DNA of 49,696 nucleotides, taken from the IMG/VR virus record IMGVR_UViG_3300048061_000071, positions 1 to 49,696 of that record; one strand, given 5' to 3'. The stretch is from a virus. This document shows positions 17,725 to 25,513 of the stretch, in pieces. Position 1 is the stretch's first letter, and each line of letters opens with the position of its first letter. The position numbers and the translations under genes were made by a program. The notes under the pieces were generated by a model. It did not search any database and had not been told where the DNA came from. It saw nothing but the letters and a program-made list of their open reading frames with translations.

Positions 17725-17892
17725 TTACTTGGTTTTGCTCATTAAATCAAGAGGCGGCATGACAACATTTACGTCCTGAGCCATATCTTCATTCTTATAT
17801 CCCTTGGCTTCCCAGTCTTTTCTTTCCTTAAAAAGCTCGCCTGTTTGCTTGTGTCTGTACGTAGTCTCTACTTTAGCTTCTTTTATTTCCAT
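17725..17892 (-). CDS. Small hypothetical protein in virion operon (55 aa)
   Basis: A 55-aa reading frame (MEIKEAKVETTYRHKQTGEL to MPPLDLMSKTK). The ATG at 17892 shares its A with the stop of the upstream 119-aa gene (TAATG), so it is very likely translated. It is charged and soluble, with a YRHKQTGELFKERKDWEAKGY core. I do not recognise a family. It fills the only gap between the 119-aa and 518-aa genes. Confidence 0.72.
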   Translation of the reverse strand: MEIKEAKVETTYRHKQTGELFKERKDWEAKGYKNEDMAQDVNVVMPPLDLMSKTK

Positions 17893-18251
17893 TAATCTAA
17901 TCTCTCCTTTTTGATATTTAGATAACTAATAGCAATATCGAACGAATCGGTAGTGCTAGATGTTATTTTTAGGGTAGTGTCACCCTCTACTATTAACGGT
18001 TGAGTTAATAATTCTTGTGTTACGTTGGCTGTTAAAGCCGCTGTTTTAATAGTCGTAATATCATTATTTGCGATAGTCACGGTCGGTGTGCCCGCAGAAG
18101 TAACTTTGATAGATTTAATAATATATGTTTCATTTATCAATGGGTTTTGTTTTGAAACTCCTTCTACAGTAGAGGTTCCAAACATAGTTTGTGCTGCAGT
18201 AGATGTTATATTGTCTACCCCATAAAATTTATATATGTTAGATACTGTCAT
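17892..18251 (-). CDS. Small beta-rich virion-like protein
   Basis: A 119-aa Thr/Ile/Val-rich protein with alternating polar and hydrophobic residues typical of a beta-sandwich (IKSIKVTSAGTPTVTIAN, LIVEGDTTLKITSSTTDSFDIAISYL). It resembles small head-tail or decoration proteins in composition only. It begins at an ATG that overlaps the stop of the 54-aa gene (TAATG) and ends overlapping the next start. No function can be assigned beyond probable virion component. Confidence 0.72.
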   Translation of the reverse strand: MTVSNIYKFYGVDNITSTAAQTMFGTSTVEGVSKQNPLINETYIIKSIKVTSAGTPTVTIANNDITTIKTAALTANVTQELLTQPLIVEGDTTLKITSSTTDSFDIAISYLNIKKERLD

Positions 18252-18415
18252 TATTCTAGAAAGAAACTTTTAGCTTCTATTTCCTGTTTAATTTCTTCTT
18301 GAAATGAAGTGTTTAATTTTGTTATTACTGAATCTAGATCTCTAACTAAAGACTGTAAATTTTCTTGACTATATTCACGATTAGCTTTGGTTAATGAATT
18401 TACAATTTTTGCCAT
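18251..18415 (-). CDS. Small coiled-coil protein (54 aa)
   Basis: A 54-aa, almost wholly helical peptide (MAKIVNSLTKANREYSQENL, then SLVRDLDSVITKLN) with heptad-like spacing of Leu/Val. Both ends are joined to neighbours by 1-nt TAATG overlaps, which is good evidence for translation. It could be a small assembly chaperone or part of a fibre or tail complex. I do not recognise a family. Confidence 0.72.
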   Translation of the reverse strand: MAKIVNSLTKANREYSQENLQSLVRDLDSVITKLNTSFQEEIKQEIEAKSFFLE

Positions 18416-19512
18416 TATAATATACTTGCTAGTCCTCCGTCCATATAATCCGTTCTTCCTCTACCAGTTCTATTACTTACAGGTCCACCAGTTGTTGCAC
18501 CCACACCAAACCCTAAATTTCCTGCTCCTATAGAATCACCACTATAAGATTGTTGACCATCACTTCCTTGCCCATAATTAGTTTCTCCATGTACAGCAGG
18601 GTCATAGCCTCCTTTTCCTAAATTTTTAATTCTTTCTATTTCTTTTGCTTTTTTTTCTGCTATTGTTTCATTAAATGCTTGTTGTTTTAATTGTTGTTGT
18701 CTAAAAATATATTTTTGTCTCATCATATTAGTCATTTTATTTGCTTTTTCTGCAGCTTTTATATCATCTGGATTTTCAAACATTCCTGTTTCAGGATTAA
18801 ATTGTACACCATATTTTTCAGACAATCTTCCTGTTAAACTTTTTTCAAGACTACTATAATCATCTTTAACTTTTTCCGCATAGTTACCAAATGCAGATCT
18901 AACATTAACACCAAAAGGATCTACATAATTTCCTCCAGTATTTTCACCAAATACTGTTGGACCTTTGTAACCCATGCTTTGTTTTATAAATTGTTGATCA
19001 AGTTCAGGTAATGTATTAAATCTATCCATTTTACTAAGAATAGCACTTATAGGACCAAAGCCACCTGCTTTATTCGCTAAATTTTGAATACCACCTGTAA
19101 TATTTCCTGCAATATTTTGAAGTTTACCAGCTGTAGTTAGTTCTAAAGGAATATCTGTACCTGATCCAATATACTCACCCATGTCTGCACCCGTTAATTG
19201 TCCAGTTTGGTAACTTGGAAAACCCATAAAAGTTTTATCAAGTTTACTTTGATACAGATCATCAACTAATGGTGTTGGTTGTCTTTTTGCATATGCATCA
19301 AAACCAGCGCTTGCAAAATCTTTGTAATTTATATCGCCAGCTTGTAGTGCTCCACCGCCACCACCGCCACTATTCATAAAAGCATTTGTATTTACAATAC
19401 CTGAATTAGTTACAGGTTCTTGATTTTGAGGTAATTGAAAAGGGTATTTTAAATACTGTTGTTCTGGAATATATTTAAAACCTGCGTCTCGTATCTCTTG
19501 GTCAGTAGCCAC
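18415..19512 (-). CDS. Putative virion protein ending in a GGLASIL tail
   Basis: A 365-aa protein starting with GTG that overlaps the stop of the tail protein gene (TAGTG). It is rich in Gln, Asn, Gly and Tyr, with a poly-Gly run (GGGGGG near residue 50) and a charged helical segment (about 255-300, many Lys/Gln). The last residues read YMDGGLASIL, closely similar to the C-terminus FAKGGLAKILEV of the 330-aa protein at 43853-44845. I know no function. Position after the nozzle-like tail gene suggests a tail or internal virion protein. Confidence 0.7.
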   Translation of the reverse strand: MATDQEIRDAGFKYIPEQQYLKYPFQLPQNQEPVTNSGIVNTNAFMNSGGGGGGALQAGDINYKDFASAGFDAYAKRQPTPLVDDLYQSKLDKTFMGFPSYQTGQLTGADMGEYIGSGTDIPLELTTAGKLQNIAGNITGGIQNLANKAGGFGPISAILSKMDRFNTLPELDQQFIKQSMGYKGPTVFGENTGGNYVDPFGVNVRSAFGNYAEKVKDDYSSLEKSLTGRLSEKYGVQFNPETGMFENPDDIKAAEKANKMTNMMRQKYIFRQQQLKQQAFNETIAEKKAKEIERIKNLGKGGYDPAVHGETNYGQGSDGQQSYSGDSIGAGNLGFGVGATTGGPVSNRTGRGRTDYMDGGLASIL

Positions 19513-21692
19513 TATCTTCTTCCTCCTGGTGATATATCTAATCTAAAAGTTCCTAACTTCCAGTCTTCATTTGCACCTGTATTTGCAACTTCTAATGCAA
19601 TTTGTCGTGCTCTTACTCTTACATCTTTTTTTGTTGTAGAGGAAGTACAATTGAAACTATTGGTAACTTGTGTGCTATTTGGATACAATCTTGTTTTAAA
19701 TTTAATAGCTGTTGTCCCTGTTTGATCTATAAAATCTGGTATAAATCTGCTTATCCTCATTATGAATTCTCCGTCTCCTCTTAAATCTGGCATACCTACT
19801 GTCTGTCCTGTGCTGCTTCTACGTTGTGTAATATCAAAATCACCAGAAGCTATGTTTGCTATTATAGCTGTAACAGCTCCGCCGGCGTCCACTTGATCGG
19901 TCCCTGTTTCATGCTCATAGTATATTGTACAGCCGTCGGTATTACCAACAACATCATAAGAACTATTGCTAGATGAATCATAAAAAGTTGCATGTGGTTT
20001 ACCAAACAAAGCAGAATCTTCCCACGCTGTCCTTGCTAATGTGCCGGTTGTCCAAATAGGTCTGTTAGCGGATGAGTCTAAATAATTATATGTGACTACT
20101 TTATTAATTAGGTTGGATGCAGAGCCACAATAAAACCAATTAACTTCTCCGAATAAATTATTTAAACCACAGTTTATTAAATCTCTTGCCGTAGTATTAA
20201 TATCGTCATATACAAAATCTTCTACTAGACAAGGTAATGATTTTAATTGTCCATCATAAGTAAAGAAACCATTTTCCGACATCCAATAAGCTTTACCATC
20301 TACTTCTACGCAAGCATTCTTACCTATGAGTCCACAGTTTGTACCTACTTGTTGAAAAGAAAAAGTAAAAGGCGCACCAACAAATTGCATTAAAAATAAT
20401 GCTGTATCTGTCCAAATATAAATTGCGTCTCTACCTTTAAGGGCTCCCATTATTCTTGATCCATCAGCCAATCTTTGTGTACCGGCGGTATTGTTTGCAG
20501 TTACAGTATAGGAGTCTGTTTGATCAATACTTTCTTGGTCAGAGAATCTAATAAACATATCGTCTTGAGTAGCACTATTACCTACTGTTGTTTCTGTGCC
20601 AAAAAATACTAAGTGTCTATCTGGTGTAGATACTAAAACATGTCTTGATGCCGTAGGTGCGTTAGGTAAAAGAGTTGCCCTAACGTTAACAGCATTTGTT
20701 GGAGATCCATCCCATTCAAAACAAGGACCATTATAAATAAGTGCTATTAGTTTTTGACCATAGTTATCTAAAATCCATAGTCCAGGGTCAATAGTAAAGT
20801 CTTCAGCTGTTGAAGATTCTCCCCATGCAACGTATTCAGAAATATTTGTAACCGTAGCACCTAAAGTATGTGTAGCTGCGGTCGTTCCATTAACTCCTCT
20901 TGCTCCTCCACTTAAAGTGTTGGTGCTGGTGTCATTCGCCGTGTAACTTATATCTTCATTATCTATTCTAATTTCTCCCGATGTTGGAAAAGCTGAAGTG
21001 CTAGATAAAACTATGTTTGTAGTAGTGGTATCAGTTAACGCTGTAGCAAGAGTAGTGGTTGCTGCTCCACTTGTTTGACCGCTCCAGTTACCTGCTCCGT
21101 ACCCAAAACCACCCAGTTGTTGAGAGGGACCAACATTGTAATAACATAAAACAGAAGCTGATCCACCATTTGTTACAGGAGTTCCTGCCTCTGCAGTGTT
21201 CATAGTAATTGTAAATGTAGTTGCACTTGGAACTGAGGCAACCATAAATTTTACATCTTCAAAGGTTGCGTTGGTAAATGTAGATCCGCTTAATCCTGTT
21301 ACACTATCAAATAAAACAATATCATCTTCTAATAATCCGTGAGTCCCGGTGCATGTTACGGTAACCGTTGTAGATGAAGCGGTGCTTGTAAAATTAGCTC
21401 CTGTTAAAGTTGCTCGAATGGGGTGAATATCATAATACTGACCACCAACATAAACATATAAAATTTTATTAGTGCCTATAACAGAATACTTAACACTGGC
21501 TTTGTTTTCAAATTGATGTATTGCTCTTGCAGAACCTGTTAATTTATCTTCACCTAATTGAGTCCAACCACCTATTTTCTCTGGTGTACCGTACCTAAAA
21601 CGTACATTGTCCCCATCAAACCATTGCCCTTCAGCTCCGGTTTCTGTGACTTGTTTATTAAATCCTGGTGCAAAGCCTAGTTTTTGTAGCAT
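19512..21692 (-). CDS. Podovirus tail nozzle/hub-like protein with inserted beta modules
   Basis: A 726-aa protein. Its N-terminus (LGFAPGFNKQVT, then WFDGDNVRFRYGTPEKIGGW, residues 24-43) is the hallmark of a large podovirus tail protein family that I associate with the tail nozzle or tube. The core beta-propeller-like sequence is interrupted by Thr/Ser-rich insertions at about 97-185 and 212-284. The second insertion is closely similar to modules in two connector-region proteins of this genome. Several conserved cysteines and GLIGKNACVEVDGKAYW (about 440-460) follow. A Shine-Dalgarno-like AAGGGA precedes the ATG. Assigned from family resemblance and from its place next to tail genes. Confidence 0.8.
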   Translation of the reverse strand: MLQKLGFAPGFNKQVTETGAEGQWFDGDNVRFRYGTPEKIGGWTQLGEDKLTGSARAIHQFENKASVKYSVIGTNKILYVYVGGQYYDIHPIRATLTGANFTSTASSTTVTVTCTGTHGLLEDDIVLFDSVTGLSGSTFTNATFEDVKFMVASVPSATTFTITMNTAEAGTPVTNGGSASVLCYYNVGPSQQLGGFGYGAGNWSGQTSGAATTTLATALTDTTTTNIVLSSTSAFPTSGEIRIDNEDISYTANDTSTNTLSGGARGVNGTTAATHTLGATVTNISEYVAWGESSTAEDFTIDPGLWILDNYGQKLIALIYNGPCFEWDGSPTNAVNVRATLLPNAPTASRHVLVSTPDRHLVFFGTETTVGNSATQDDMFIRFSDQESIDQTDSYTVTANNTAGTQRLADGSRIMGALKGRDAIYIWTDTALFLMQFVGAPFTFSFQQVGTNCGLIGKNACVEVDGKAYWMSENGFFTYDGQLKSLPCLVEDFVYDDINTTARDLINCGLNNLFGEVNWFYCGSASNLINKVVTYNYLDSSANRPIWTTGTLARTAWEDSALFGKPHATFYDSSSNSSYDVVGNTDGCTIYYEHETGTDQVDAGGAVTAIIANIASGDFDITQRRSSTGQTVGMPDLRGDGEFIMRISRFIPDFIDQTGTTAIKFKTRLYPNSTQVTNSFNCTSSTTKKDVRVRARQIALEVANTGANEDWKLGTFRLDISPGGRR
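20841..21059 (-). repeat. Inserted beta module, copy in tail protein
   Basis: Codons for residues 212-284 (TTLATALTDTTTTNIVLSS, FPTSGEIRIDNEDISYTA, then GGARGVNGTTAATHTLG). The same pattern, including FPTSG and RGVNGTTAATH, recurs in the proteins at 29906-30847 and 29085-29906. Confidence 0.75.
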
Positions 21693-21726
21693 AATAATCC
21701 CTTATATATTGAGATTTACTTAAAAT

Positions 21727-22233
21727 CTAGCCCTTATTACCATTCCAAACATCAAAGGAACAGTTAAAAGCTATCACAGTTTTACGCTTTTTAGAGTCAT
21801 TTTTTTTAGAACGGTGATACTTATATGATGGAAATATTAATATATCCCCCTCTTTTGCTTTTATTTTAGAACCATCTAAAAATTCTGTGACCATAGATTT
21901 ACTGGGCATTTCTAAATAATAAACTCCTGCAAATTGAGATTCTCCATGATTATGCCATCCATGGGCATCCCCTCGATGATATTGTTGAAACCAACTTGAA
22001 TGAATCCTCCAATTTTTTGAATGAAAATTTTCACATAACATAAGCATATGTTGCTTAATGTTGTCATAAAAAATATCTAAATATTCTCTTTTTACGGAAG
22101 CAGATAAATAAAAATCAGTATGAGATATTTTATTATTCTCATGTTCAGTTAATGAAAATTTAGGAACCTTGCTAATAGATTCTAATAATTTATTTTTTAT
22201 TAATGTATGATTCTTAAGAGGATGTACCCACAT
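21727..22233 (-). CDS. 2OG-Fe(II) oxygenase-like protein (copy 1)
   Basis: A 168-aa protein of the 2-oxoglutarate/Fe(II)-dependent dioxygenase superfamily. The jelly-roll signature is HGWHNHGESQFAGVYYL (91-107; candidate metal ligands H94/H96) and GDILIFPSYKYHRSKK (129-144; H140), then KRKTVIAFN (149-157). These enzymes hydroxylate protein, nucleic-acid or small-molecule substrates; the substrate here cannot be read from sequence. It is smaller than the other copies. It overlaps the next oxygenase by 1 nt (TAATG). The cassette is visibly more AT-rich than the flanking tail genes, suggesting acquisition. Confidence 0.88.
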   Translation of the reverse strand: MWVHPLKNHTLIKNKLLESISKVPKFSLTEHENNKISHTDFYLSASVKREYLDIFYDNIKQHMLMLCENFHSKNWRIHSSWFQQYHRGDAHGWHNHGESQFAGVYYLEMPSKSMVTEFLDGSKIKAKEGDILIFPSYKYHRSKKNDSKKRKTVIAFNCSFDVWNGNKG

Positions 22234-22892
22234 TATATTTTATATTGTCCTACTGTTTCTCCATTCTTTATTATTTCTCCATATTTACCTCTTAATATTA
22301 CATCAAATGCAATAGTTACCCTAGACTTATCGGACGTGTTTCTATCTACATAGTGATATAAATAAGATGGAAATAATATTAATTTATCTTTTTCCCATAT
22401 TGATTCTAAAACATTACAGTTTATTGGATTGTATTCTTCAATGATTGGTAAATTTGGTAAAGCGTATGGTCTTAAAAATTTTAAAGGAGAATATTCTTTA
22501 GTCTCCCCACCTAAATAGAATACACCACTTACGAAAGTATTCATGTGATTATGTGGAGGATGATTCATATTTTTTTCATTTGAATTTAACCACATAGACA
22601 CGATGTCTACTTTATACCCTTTTTTAATCTTAAAATAATTTTCTGCTAATATAGAAACGCTTAACTTTATTTTTTTTGTAAGATCGTTAAAGAAAGGATC
22701 TTTTTGTAAATTAATAGTTTGACCACCTTTTGAATTATAATATTTTGTTTTTTTAATGTTTAATTTATCAGATACCCCTGGATAAACTACTTCAAAGGTA
22801 GGTGTCATAAAATGACCACATAGTTTAGGATATAGCTCCACATGTTTTGGTAGAGGCACACTATACATAAATTGTTTAGCTTTTTTTGGCAT
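22233..22892 (-). CDS. 2OG-Fe(II) oxygenase (copy 2)
   Basis: A 219-aa 2-oxoglutarate/Fe(II) oxygenase resembling the pfam13759-type enzymes of marine phages. The first metal-binding segment is HPPHNHMNTFVSGVFYLGG (111-129) with H111, H114 and H116 as candidate ligands. The second is KLILFPSYLYHYVDRN (170-185; H180) followed by SRVTIAFD (190-197), where R191 would bind the 2-oxoglutarate carboxylate. There is an unusually basic N-terminus and Lys-rich linker. It sits 9 nt after the stop of the frameshifted copy and overlaps copy 1, so all are co-transcribed. Substrate unknown. Confidence 0.9.
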   Translation of the reverse strand: MPKKAKQFMYSVPLPKHVELYPKLCGHFMTPTFEVVYPGVSDKLNIKKTKYYNSKGGQTINLQKDPFFNDLTKKIKLSVSILAENYFKIKKGYKVDIVSMWLNSNEKNMNHPPHNHMNTFVSGVFYLGGETKEYSPLKFLRPYALPNLPIIEEYNPINCNVLESIWEKDKLILFPSYLYHYVDRNTSDKSRVTIAFDVILRGKYGEIIKNGETVGQYKI

Positions 22893-22901
22893 CTTTAAAA
22901 C

Positions 22902-23509
22902 TTATTTAAAAGGAGGACCTATTGTCCACATAACTAAACTCTTTCTAGTTCCTTTTGTTACTGGCGTTACTCTATGCCATACATAAGATGGAAATATTAT
23001 CAAGTCACCTTGATGAGTTAATTCAGTGGCCTTTTTAATATTATTACCTTTTTTATTATTTCTAAAATCAAACTCAAAATCACCACCCTCATATTTACTT
23101 GTATCATTTAGAAGTAAAGTACAACTTAGTTTTCTTGTCTTACCATTAAAATTAATATCATCGCTTTTATATATTTCACTTGATTGATCACAATGCCAAT
23201 CGTAATGTTGATTCTTTTTATATATAGTATATTGAGCCTCTTCTACCCAATCAAACTCATAATTCCAATTGGCTGCTTCATTTGCTTTTCTAACATAATA
23301 TATAATTTGATCATAAATAGCTTGATCTGAAAAAAATTTTATATCTGAATTTCTTTTTTTAAATAATTTTTCTTTTTCTTTCTTAGCATTATTTATTCCG
23401 GATATAGTTCCTTTTATTGGTTTTATTTTTTTACAATATCCTCAATCTTTTTACAAAAATCTTTATTAACAGCATTTTTAAAATACCAATATCCATTTTT
23501 ATGTATCAT
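22902..23509 (-). CDS. 2OG-Fe(II) hydroxylase read through a -1 frameshift (copy 3)
   Basis: Translation starts at the ATG at 23509, directly after the stop of the upstream gene, and runs 28 codons (MIHKNGYWYFKNAV, then IEDIVKK) to a TAA at 23425. A -1 shift at A_AAA_AAA (23432-23426) continues without a stop for 174 codons to TAA at 22904, giving 202 aa. The fused protein has a full prolyl-4-hydroxylase-type site: H106-x-D108 (HYDWHCD), H179 (FPSYVWHR) and R189. The downstream frame has no usable start codon of its own. GAGG lies 7 nt upstream of the heptamer. Programmed frameshifting, transcript slippage, a sequencing error in the A7 run or a recent pseudogene are all possible. Confidence 0.75.
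23423..23432 (-). other. Candidate -1 frameshift site A_AAA_AAA followed by TAA
   Basis: In the zero frame the codons are GTA-AAA-AAA-TAA, which is a perfect X_XXY_YYZ slippery heptamer with the stop codon directly after it. An SD-like GAGG lies 7 nt upstream. No strong downstream stem-loop is evident, only a short GGA/TCC pair. Confidence 0.6.
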
Positions 23510-24124
23510 CTAATCTAAGTCCCAACTTATAATAATTCTATCTTTTAATTTATTATTTTTTAATTCTACTTTATGAACTAAATACGATCTAAAAATTAAT
23601 AACATACCTTCTATTGGTTTATAAAAACATTCAGTAAAAGAATGATCTTTTTGTAGATGTTCTTTACTATTATTTGCAGTTACATCAAAAGGATTTTTCA
23701 TGTCTACTGGAACAGGAGAATTAAAAACTACTCTAGAATCATTGGGATCACTTTGAAGATAATAAATAACAGAAATAGTTCTACCTAAATGAACATGGGC
23801 GTCTGCTAAATTATTTTCTTTATACCAATGAAACCACGATTCAACTGGTTTATATTTTTTTGGAAAACCATAAAAACTTGTGTACTCATTTACTCTATTC
23901 TGAATCCATGAATTTAAATTTTTTAATTTTTTATCTTTGTGACAAGGATGAAGAAAAAAACTAGATTGACCAATAGACTTAGGACAATTAGATTTAATTT
24001 TTTCTAAATGTTTTATTATTTGTGGAGCGTCTTTATTATGATTTTTATAAAAACTAGCTCCTATCAATGTAGGAAACCAAGCATTTATTTCTAATTCTTT
24101 TGATCCTGAATTTAATTTAAACAT
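23510..24124 (-). CDS. 2OG-Fe(II) oxygenase-like protein (copy 4, first in cassette)
   Basis: A 204-aa protein starting at ATG 24124 (a TTG at 24139 would add five residues). The oxygenase fold is seen in SWFHWYKENNLADAHVHLGR (H110 and H112 in this numbering), TISVIYYL, then LLIFRSYLVHKVEL (H184) and KDRIIISWDLD (R196). The spacing is that of the pfam13759-type enzymes, with an inserted loop between the motifs. It is the promoter-proximal gene of the oxygenase cassette, 28 nt from the predicted transcription start, and its TAG is followed without gap by the ATG of the frameshifted copy. Substrate unknown. Confidence 0.85.
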   Translation of the reverse strand: MFKLNSGSKELEINAWFPTLIGASFYKNHNKDAPQIIKHLEKIKSNCPKSIGQSSFFLHPCHKDKKLKNLNSWIQNRVNEYTSFYGFPKKYKPVESWFHWYKENNLADAHVHLGRTISVIYYLQSDPNDSRVVFNSPVPVDMKNPFDVTANNSKEHLQKDHSFTECFYKPIEGMLLIFRSYLVHKVELKNNKLKDRIIISWDLD

Positions 24125-24158
24125 CTTTCTGTAATACAAAATTCTTCATTCTGAATTA

Positions 24159-24186
24159 CATATAGCATGTATAGGAAAATAATCAA
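24159..24186 (-). promoter_or_regulatory. Candidate promoter of the oxygenase cassette
   Basis: On the minus strand TTGATT (24186-24181), a 16-nt spacer and TATATG (24164-24159) lie between the glycine-rich tail gene and the first oxygenase gene. This would let the cassette be transcribed independently of the tail operon. The match is moderate and the region is AT-rich. Confidence 0.45.
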
Positions 24187-24196
24187 GTTATAGTGA

Positions 24197-25054
24197 CTAC
24201 TGAAACCTGTATTTAATGATCACTGTTCCAGAACCACCAGATGAACCACCAGGTGAATCACAAGATCCTCCAGCTCCACCGCCTAATCCGTTAGTTCCAC
24301 TTCCAACGCCTCCACCAATAGATGCTGCTCCATTACCGCCTCCACCAGCTCCTCCTGTTCCTGCAGGGGGACCAGATTGACGTGAACCTCCACCGCCTCC
24401 AGCGTAAGTAGTTGAATTTGGAGACCATTCTCTTCCAGCTCCTCCGTTACCAGGTGAGGATCCGTTTGCAGAAGCACCTCCGCCGCCGCCTGATACAGTA
24501 GTACCTCCAGATCCAGCTCCTCCGTTATTTCCAAAACCGGTTAATCCAGCACTATCACCTTGGTTTCCAGAACCTCCTCCAGCTCTAGCACCGCCTCCAC
24601 CAGAACCTCCAGAGAGACCAGGGCCTGAACCACCGCCTCCGCCGCCTCCGCCGCCATTAGCAGTTGCTCCATTAAAAGTTGAATTAGATCCACCAGCTCC
24701 ATTTTGGTTACCAGTTCTTGTAGCTCCACCTGAGCCAATACTTACTGGGTAAGAACCTTCTGTTAAATTTGTAAAATTACCCTCTAAAAAACCACCAGCA
24801 CCTCCAGCGCCACCGTTTCCTGTTCCGTCTCCACCGCCGCCGCCTCCAGCAACAACTAAAACTTCAACAGGGTAGGCAGAAGGGTCACTGTATTCTGTAG
24901 TTACTTCAAATGTACCTGATGATGTAAATGTATGTAGTTTGAAATCGCCTGATGTTGTAATAGTTCCACCTGTAGCTTCCATAAATGTTTCAGAACCTCC
25001 TGAAAATCCAAATCCTCTAGCTGCAGCTCCTCCTCTTGTTCCTAATAATGGCAT
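24197..25054 (-). CDS. Glycine-rich tail adhesin-like protein
   Basis: A 285-aa protein. A short N-terminal part (about 1-75, with HTFTSSGTFEV, typical of the entry to glycine-rich fibre domains) is followed by about 190 residues of Gly-rich, Ser/Asn-containing sequence with many GGGG, GGAGG and SGGSG turns, ending in SGTVIIKYRFQ. Such polyglycine-helix sandwich domains form receptor-binding tips in phage adhesins. The coding strand is locally much richer in GC than its neighbours because of glycine codons. It lies at the end of the tail fibre cluster. Host-receptor recognition is inferred from composition and position. Confidence 0.82.
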   Translation of the reverse strand: MPLLGTRGGAAARGFGFSGGSETFMEATGGTITTSGDFKLHTFTSSGTFEVTTEYSDPSAYPVEVLVVAGGGGGGDGTGNGGAGGAGGFLEGNFTNLTEGSYPVSIGSGGATRTGNQNGAGGSNSTFNGATANGGGGGGGGGSGPGLSGGSGGGGARAGGGSGNQGDSAGLTGFGNNGGAGSGGTTVSGGGGGASANGSSPGNGGAGREWSPNSTTYAGGGGGSRQSGPPAGTGGAGGGGNGAASIGGGVGSGTNGLGGGAGGSCDSPGGSSGGSGTVIIKYRFQ

Positions 25055-25443
25055 TATTCATCACCTCCTGTTAACGGTAGTTCCCATGATTGCGTTGATT
25101 CTTCCCAACGCCATTGTGTAATATTATTTGGTTTTGGAACTGGTGGGTTCCAATTAAAATCACTGTCTAATGTCCAAGAAGGCCACGGTTGTTCAATATA
25201 AAATCTATCTGCATCTGAAGACCAATTATCTCCTATTGATGGAGCTACTCCTCTCCATTCTCCTGTTCCTTCTTGATATAATCCTGCTGCTTTCCAAGTA
25301 CCAGTAGTTTCTCTAACTTTATTAGCAAAAGTAGTAGTTAATTCATCACTAATACCGTTTTCATCAGAAATATCTGTTTCAGCTACAATAATAACATCAA
25401 CTACAACATTATTTTCATCTATTTTTGCTGCACTATATAACAT
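25054..25443 (-). CDS. Tail fibre-associated protein of marine phage type
   Basis: A 129-aa protein. I chose the ATG at 25443 because AGGAGT lies just upstream; an upstream TTG at 25539 would overlap the fibre gene. It starts MLYSAAKIDENNVVVDVIIV and ends with a Trp/Pro-rich segment (PWPSWTLDSDFNWNPPVPKP, then QWRWEESTQSW). This N- and C-terminal pattern occurs in small proteins beside tail fibre genes of marine cyanophages and relatives, where they are thought to decorate or help assemble fibres. Its stop overlaps the adhesin start by 1 nt (TAATG). Confidence 0.78.
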   Translation of the reverse strand: MLYSAAKIDENNVVVDVIIVAETDISDENGISDELTTTFANKVRETTGTWKAAGLYQEGTGEWRGVAPSIGDNWSSDADRFYIEQPWPSWTLDSDFNWNPPVPKPNNITQWRWEESTQSWELPLTGGDE

Positions 25444-25513
25444 ATAATTCCTACTCCTTTTTATCTCTTCTGGATCTTGTTTGGAATAATAATCCCATAG
25501 CCCAAAACTATCC

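Noticed and set aside
22902-23509. Simple pseudogene call for the third oxygenase
   Set aside because: The only lesion is one shift at an ideal slippery heptamer and all catalytic residues remain, so I prefer a frameshift or sequencing explanation, without excluding recent decay.
24283-24738. Alternative Glu/Leu-rich minus-strand frames inside the glycine-rich adhesin gene
   Set aside because: They are off-frame translations of repetitive glycine codons; the glycine-rich frame is the one that continues through the whole region.
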